64,000 nt of DNA from Alopecurus myosuroides (Eukaryota; Streptophyta; Magnoliopsida; Poales; Poaceae). A model generated the notes under the pieces. The model was not told the origin of the DNA. It did not search any database and was given only the letters and a program-made list of their open reading frames with translations. The stretch is taken from contig CM054062.1 of NCBI GenBank assembly GCA_028641055.1, positions 179,758,726 to 179,822,725 on the forward strand. Reading direction: 5' to 3'. Shown here in pieces: positions 59,384-64,000 of the stretch (position 1 is its first letter; the number at the start of each line of letters is the position of its first letter). The position numbers and the translations under genes are program-made.

Positions 59384-59945
59384 TGATGTAGACGTTTGCC
59401 CGATTTTTCACCGCAAGAACCACCAAGATAACTATTCTCCCAATCACGTGAGCGATACACGTAACCTGAAGAACATGGATAGATTTAGGCGAGAAACGCA
59501 CGAACCCTCTTGGCAGATCCAAGAACACTCGCACCTTTATTTCACGCCAAGCTAGACAACTCTAGGCAGATCCAAGAGCCCCCTAGCCACGAACGAACCC
59601 TCTTGGCAGATCCAAGAACACTCGCACCTTTATTTGCAAAGATAACTGACGAACGTCCGAGACGCCGCCTACACGCCGATCCCCTAGGGACGGTGGTAAC
59701 CTGGAACTTTTAGTTCTACATAATTTTCAACCTCTCTAAAACCCTAGGCCTTGGCTCTCTTTATATAAGAGGCCAACCCCTACTCGGTTGGACAGACCCA
59801 AACCGACTCCTAACCTAATTGGATTCAAACTAGATACAAACCGGCCCATTTAGAAGGCTCGGCCACAACATGCGGCTCGCAGGCCTTAGACATTATACAT
59901 CGTGGTTTATTGTCCTAGCGTGCTAACCATTAGATGCCCGTATCA
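59384..59945 (-). repeat. 5' LTR of element G
   Basis: 562 bp; direct copy of 57692-58253. Confidence 0.92.
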
Positions 59946-59950
59946 ACACG
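59946..59950. repeat. Target-site duplication of element G, right (ACACG)
   Basis: Follows CCCGTATCA at 59945. Confidence 0.93.
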
Positions 59951-60721
59951 CTTGAGTCTTCTTCGAATTTTCTAGTATGAACCATGGGGGCATCCCCAAG
60001 GTTTGGCTTTTCACTCTTCTTGATCACATTATATCACCCTCTTCTCTTGACCCTTAAAAACTTCCTTCACACCAAACTCAAAGTAATTCTCATTAGAGTG
60101 TTAGTGCACAATCAAAAACTCACATGTTATCCTTGTACACAAGCATTATTAACAATTTTAAACATTAGCTACAACCACTGATGTTTTGTGGAACAAAGAA
60201 ATCCACTTGACATATTAAAAGAGAAAATGCAAGTAAAAAAAGGCAGAATCTGTCAAAACCAGAACAGTCTGTAAAGACGATTTTTCTAGGGCACTTATGT
60301 TGCTCAAATCGAAAAACGCAAATCTATAATTTTTTTTTGAAACAGCGGACGATTAAGCAAAAAAAATTGCAGGTCATTTTGATTTTTCTGTGAATTTACA
60401 CGAATTTAACGGTGGACAGTAGAAATTTGTTTCCTGCGCAGAAATCCAAATCTAACTTCAACTTTTCACTAGAGACTTTATTTGGCACAACAAATGCGAG
60501 AAAATAATATATAAAGGAGTTGCTACAGAAGTAAACAATACCTTGACTCAAAGAGAACAAAAGAAAACATTGCAAAAATAAAAACATGGGTTATCTCCCA
60601 AGAAGTGCTTTTCTTTAAAGCCTTTTAGCTAGGCAAGACAATTTGAGAAAATTCTCACATAAGAAATATGAATTGATGCAAAAGAGAGCATCAAGAAGCA
60701 AATGTGAAACAAATTTAAGTC
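59951..60721 (-). other. Non-coding region of element C, right of element G
   Basis: Continues the alignment with element B (28513-29320), including ATGAACCATGGGGGCATCCC near 59975 and GGTTATCTCCCAAGAAGTG near 60590. No gene. Confidence 0.8.
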
Positions 60722-63211
60722 CTACCCACTTCCTATGAAAAAGAATCTTGTAGAAGAACAAGTCAAGTACAACTTCAAAATTTTCAACATAAAGATGGGA
60801 AACTTAATATTATTGAGATACATAAAACCATGTTTCCCTCTTTCATAATAACTTTCAGTAGCATCATGAATGAAATTAACAGTATAACTATCACATAAAA
60901 CATTCTTATCATGAGCCACATGCATAAAATAATTAATACTCTCCACATAAGCATAGTCATTCTCATTAATAGTAGTGGGAGAAAATTCAACAAAATAGCT
61001 ATCATTATTATGCTCATCACCATAATCATCAAATATAGGAGGCATATTATAATCATAATTAAATTTTTCCTCAATAGTAGGTGGACTGAAAATATCATAT
61101 TCATCATTGTAATCATCATAAAGAAATCTAACATGCTAGACAAGTTGTATATTAGGGAGATGGTTTTGGGTAATCCCTCCATAACTATGACAAGTTTCAT
61201 AAGGATAATTGCAATTATGGCCTATGTTATAGTATTCTTCATAATAGTTATCAAAGACTGGGGGGCATAATATCATCATTAGCAATAGAATAGTTGTCTT
61301 CCGAAGTGTGTTCATTTGTATACATATCATCATTTTTACTAAAAGGAGATGTATCAAGCATATAATCATTAGTAGCAAAAGGATTTTCAAACACATCATC
61401 CACAAGCTTAGAGCTTCATATATCATCACTGGAAGGAACATGGATGGTACTAATAGTACAAAAATTATTATCATCATTTTCAGAATGGGTACCAAAGAGA
61501 TTTTCAATATCAAAAGTAGTGTGTTTCTCCCAATCATGATCACTTTCATAAATAACAGTCATAGGAAAATCATTAAGTTCAGACTCATCAGCAAAAACTA
61601 TAATAAAAGCAATAGGCTTAGGGGAGATAACGTTACCTCTCTACTTTTACTCCTCTTCTTTTCTTCTTCTTCCTCTTATTCCCCTCTTTAGGGGGGAGAG
61701 GCTTGAAAGGAAGCTTCTCCACATGCCCTGGTTTATTGCCAAAAACGATAGAAAGAACTTTGCAGGATTCCTCCTCTTCATTAATAAGAACAAAACACAT
61801 ATTAATCCTGTCATATTTTGGTAAAGTTTCATCTTTTATAATATTTTGTGTGTAAGTATTTATGTGGCAATTATTAACAAAATAAAGATGACAACCATGC
61901 AGGACGCTATTCATATCAAAAGCACTCATATCTACCGAAGAAGTTTTTCTTGACAACTCTTCACACCCCAAAAATAATGTAAGTTCATCATGCTGATTAG
62001 GAGTGATCATGTCATCACAATACAAACTTGAAGTAGTCATTGGATTCTAAAGGCTATTATTATGACGTGAGCATTGAAAATTGAAATGACCCACTTCATA
62101 GCAAAGTTCACAAATAAAAGGATAGAGGGCACAAACTTTTTCACCAAGATCATTTAAAGCCCCGTACCACATTCTAGTTTTTTCATTATTGTGATGGATA
62201 CAATATTCTTCTTCGATTTGATTCTTTTCACAAGGTCTAAGTGCTCCACAAAAATTAACATGCTTATAACAAATAGTACTTTCAGAGGTTTGAGCATGTT
62301 GATTGCAATATTTAATAACAATTTTATTTTTCATGCAAGTGTGTTTAAAAGGTTCATGATATATGTCCCAATTTTATTTTGGAACATTAATATGATAAGA
62401 AAAGGATATATACCAACCAACAACCATTTGAGGATCAAGACCATATTTAGCACTAAGCTCTTGAAAATAAGCAGTTTTAGCGAAAGACTTGATGCAATCA
62501 TACTCATAGTTAATACCTGATTCTTTACCTTTCTCGTTATTCGAATCTTCATTATTGTTTTGAATTGTTTCAAGAAGGTCCCATTTATCTTCAACCTTCT
62601 TACTTGAGAAAGAACTCTCTAAATAGGCATCTAGATAATCCCTGTAATATCCTGAAAGCCTTGCATAAAAATTAGTAACAATTATTTCCTCAGGAAGCTC
62701 ATGGTTAGGACATTTGAGTATTAATGTTTTCAGTCTTCCCCAAGCTTGGGCAATGCTTTCTCCATCACAAGGCCAAAAATTATAAATGTAATTCTTAGCT
62801 AAATACAGTTCATGAGGAGGATAAAATTTAGAGTAAAAGAGAGATTCAAGCTCCTTCCACTCCAAATGATGAGGATCATCTAGTAGCTCATACCACTCCC
62901 TTGCTTTGTCCTTAAGTTACAAAGAGAATAGCCTCCTCTTAACTTGGTCCACAGAAATACCTGCACACTTGAACAACTCGCATAATTTATGTATAAATAG
63001 TAAATGATCACTAGGATGGACAGTTCCATCTCCAAAATAACATTTTCATAACACGTTCAACAAATTTCATAAGTATTTTAAAAGGAATACTTTCAGTAGG
63101 AGGATTTAAAATATCACAAACATAATCAGAGCAAATTTTCTCCTCTAAAGTTGGGGAACTAAAAATATCGTTTTCATAAAAACTAGCTTCCCCAAGCTTA
63201 GGCCTTTCCAT
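60722..63211 (-). pseudogene. gag-like ORF of element C with CCHC knuckle, many frame breaks
   Basis: It reads right to left in pieces. 63211-63011 begins MERPKLGEASFYEND. 62865-62374 holds a gag core (WKELESLFYSKFYPPHE, YNFWPCDGESIAQAWGRL, NFYARLSGYYRDYLDA). 62334-62047 holds a zinc knuckle, CELCYEVGHFNFQC, of the form C-x2-C-x3-G-H-x4-C. 62040-61633 holds ELTLFLGCEELSRKTS and a Lys-rich end. 61549-60722 holds an acidic, Asn-rich tail (SINYFMHVAHDKN, YYERGKHGFMYLN). Gag core plus knuckle indicates an RNA-binding particle protein. No protease or polymerase follows. Similar tail peptides occur in element B. Confidence 0.75.
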
Positions 63212-63543
63212 AGCATTAGCAATATAGTGTTCAAAGAATTCATACTAATAACGTTGCTACTAGCATGCAAATAAAGCTCCATAGGTTTTTTAATTTTCTC
63301 TTCAAAAGCATCATGTCCTAATTAAATATAAAGATTATAAAGTTCTTTCATATTTTTGTTGTTTTCCATTAAGCCTACTAGTAAAAATAAAAACAAGGAA
63401 CAAGTAAAGATAAGCCTAACTAGTGAAAACAAGAGACAAAAAGATATAACTGCAGAATCTAAAGGAATAACTTTAAGCACTCACACCCGAGGATGTGAGT
63501 ACCGTTTACCTTACGTCCCCGGCAACGGCGCCAGAAAAGAGCT
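63212..63543 (-). promoter_or_regulatory. Leader and PBS of element C
   Basis: Non-coding leader. PBS at 63516-63533, plus TCCCCGGCAACGGCGCCA, a perfect tRNA-Asp tail match, ten bases from the LTR. Confidence 0.9.
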
Positions 63544-64000
63544 TGATGTCTACGCACACTTCTATTCTTGTAGACAGTCTTGGGCCTCCAAGTGCAGAGA
63601 TTTGTAGAACATCAGCAAGTTTCCCTTAAGTGGATCACCCAAGGTTTGTCGAACTCAGGGAGGTAAAGGTCAAAGATATCCCTCTCAAGCAACCCTGCAA
63701 TTACGATACAAGAAGTCTCTTGTGTCCCCAACACACCAAATACAATTTTCAGTTGTATAGGTGCACTAGTTTGACGAAGAGATAGTGAAATACAAGTAGT
63801 ATGGATGATTATAAGTGATAATAACAATCTGAAATAAAAATGACAGCAAGCAAATATGTAGCAGAACTGATTGCAAACTGTGTTTCAATGCTTAGAAACA
63901 AGACCTAGGGATCATACTTTTACTAGTGGACACTCTTCACAATAATAACATAATTGAATGCATATATCATCCCTTCACTATGCTACTTCGAACCACTCTC
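63544..64000 (-). repeat. 5' LTR of element C, cut by the window end
   Basis: Starts TGATGTCTACGCAC; matches 55370-55759 over its first about 390 bp and continues to the window edge. Confidence 0.88.

Larger units (their letters stand above)
57692..59945 (-). mobile_element. Element G: small non-autonomous LTR retrotransposon (TRIM-like, 2,254 bp)
   Basis: LTRs 57692-58253 and 59384-59945 (562 bp each) begin TGATGTAGACG and end CCCGTATCA on plus. I count seven differences between them by eye. The duplication ACACG is perfect (57687-57691 and 59946-59950). The PBS (59370-59381) and PPT (58254-58267) both place it on the minus strand. In minus sense a TATA-like CTTATATAAAAAG lies at about 58066-58078. 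The 1,130-bp interior codes for no known protein. Next to the PPT, worn codons recall the end of a Gypsy pol. Confidence 0.92.
55370..64000 (-). mobile_element. Element C: minus-strand non-autonomous Gypsy element, runs off the window
   Basis: Right to left: 5' LTR (63544 onward), tRNA-Asp PBS (63516-63533), leader, decayed gag-like ORF (63211-60722), non-coding 3' part split by element G, and a truncated 3' LTR (55370-55759). No protease, RT or integrase is visible. The non-coding part matches element B, while the LTR is of a different type (starts TGATGTCTACGCAC in plus sense). Confidence 0.85.

Noticed and set aside
1..64000. Host protein-coding gene, CRISPR array or bacterial-type operon
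   Set aside because: No frame outside transposon proteins resembles a known gene, no regular spacer-repeat array is present, and the content is plant repeats.

Overview
This window looks like intergenic DNA from a large grass genome, most likely Triticeae or a close Pooideae relative (wheat, barley, rye, Aegilops, possibly oat). I find no host gene. Almost all of it is nested retrotransposons. The lineage call rests on LTRs of the TGATACGTC type, primer-binding sites matching tRNA-Asp, a BARE1/Angela-type Copia LTR, and Athila-lineage proteins. Family names are from memory and should be checked against a repeat library.

Left part (1-16.4 kb): a 5'-clipped L1-type LINE (1-3346, +) sits in the gag of a minus-strand Gypsy element (A). 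The same gag is interrupted by a complete plus-strand Gypsy element, called element 1 (3568-13083, target duplication TTGAC). Element 1 keeps gag-protease and an Athila ORF1-like gene but has no reverse transcriptase or integrase. A's gag resumes at 13084 and is followed by its leader, PBS and 5' LTR.

Middle (15.6-32.4 kb): minus-strand element B is joined to A by an LTR/LTR scar near 15,629. B's 3' LTR holds LARD1 (16459-25977), which has two 4,521-bp LTRs, only 477 bp between them, and target duplication GTGTA. B has no pol.

32.4-52 kb: an old minus-strand Athila-like element (D; 3' LTR, PPT, ORF1-like gene, and an array of GGTACGGT palindromes) was invaded by a BARE1/Angela-type solo LTR (34886-47350, duplication TAAGA). 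That LTR was later invaded by LARD2 (35938-46747, duplication AGTAC), which has about 4.93-kb LTRs and a 945-bp core carrying scars of a deleted chromovirus pol. A further LTR-like block (about 49.9-51.5 kb) and an unassigned block follow.

Right part (52-64 kb): one LTR (E1) contains a solo LTR (E2). Minus-strand element C runs off the window end; it encodes a decayed gag-like protein with a CCHC knuckle and no pol. C is interrupted by a small LTR element (G, 57692-59945, duplication ACACG) with 562-bp LTRs.

The elements work as parasites of one another: most lack polymerase and must have relied on helpers. The most interesting signals are in the LARDs. Two different families share a strongly conserved block in the LTR, a GC-rich leader with a similar splice-donor-like site, and tRNA-like box A/B motifs.
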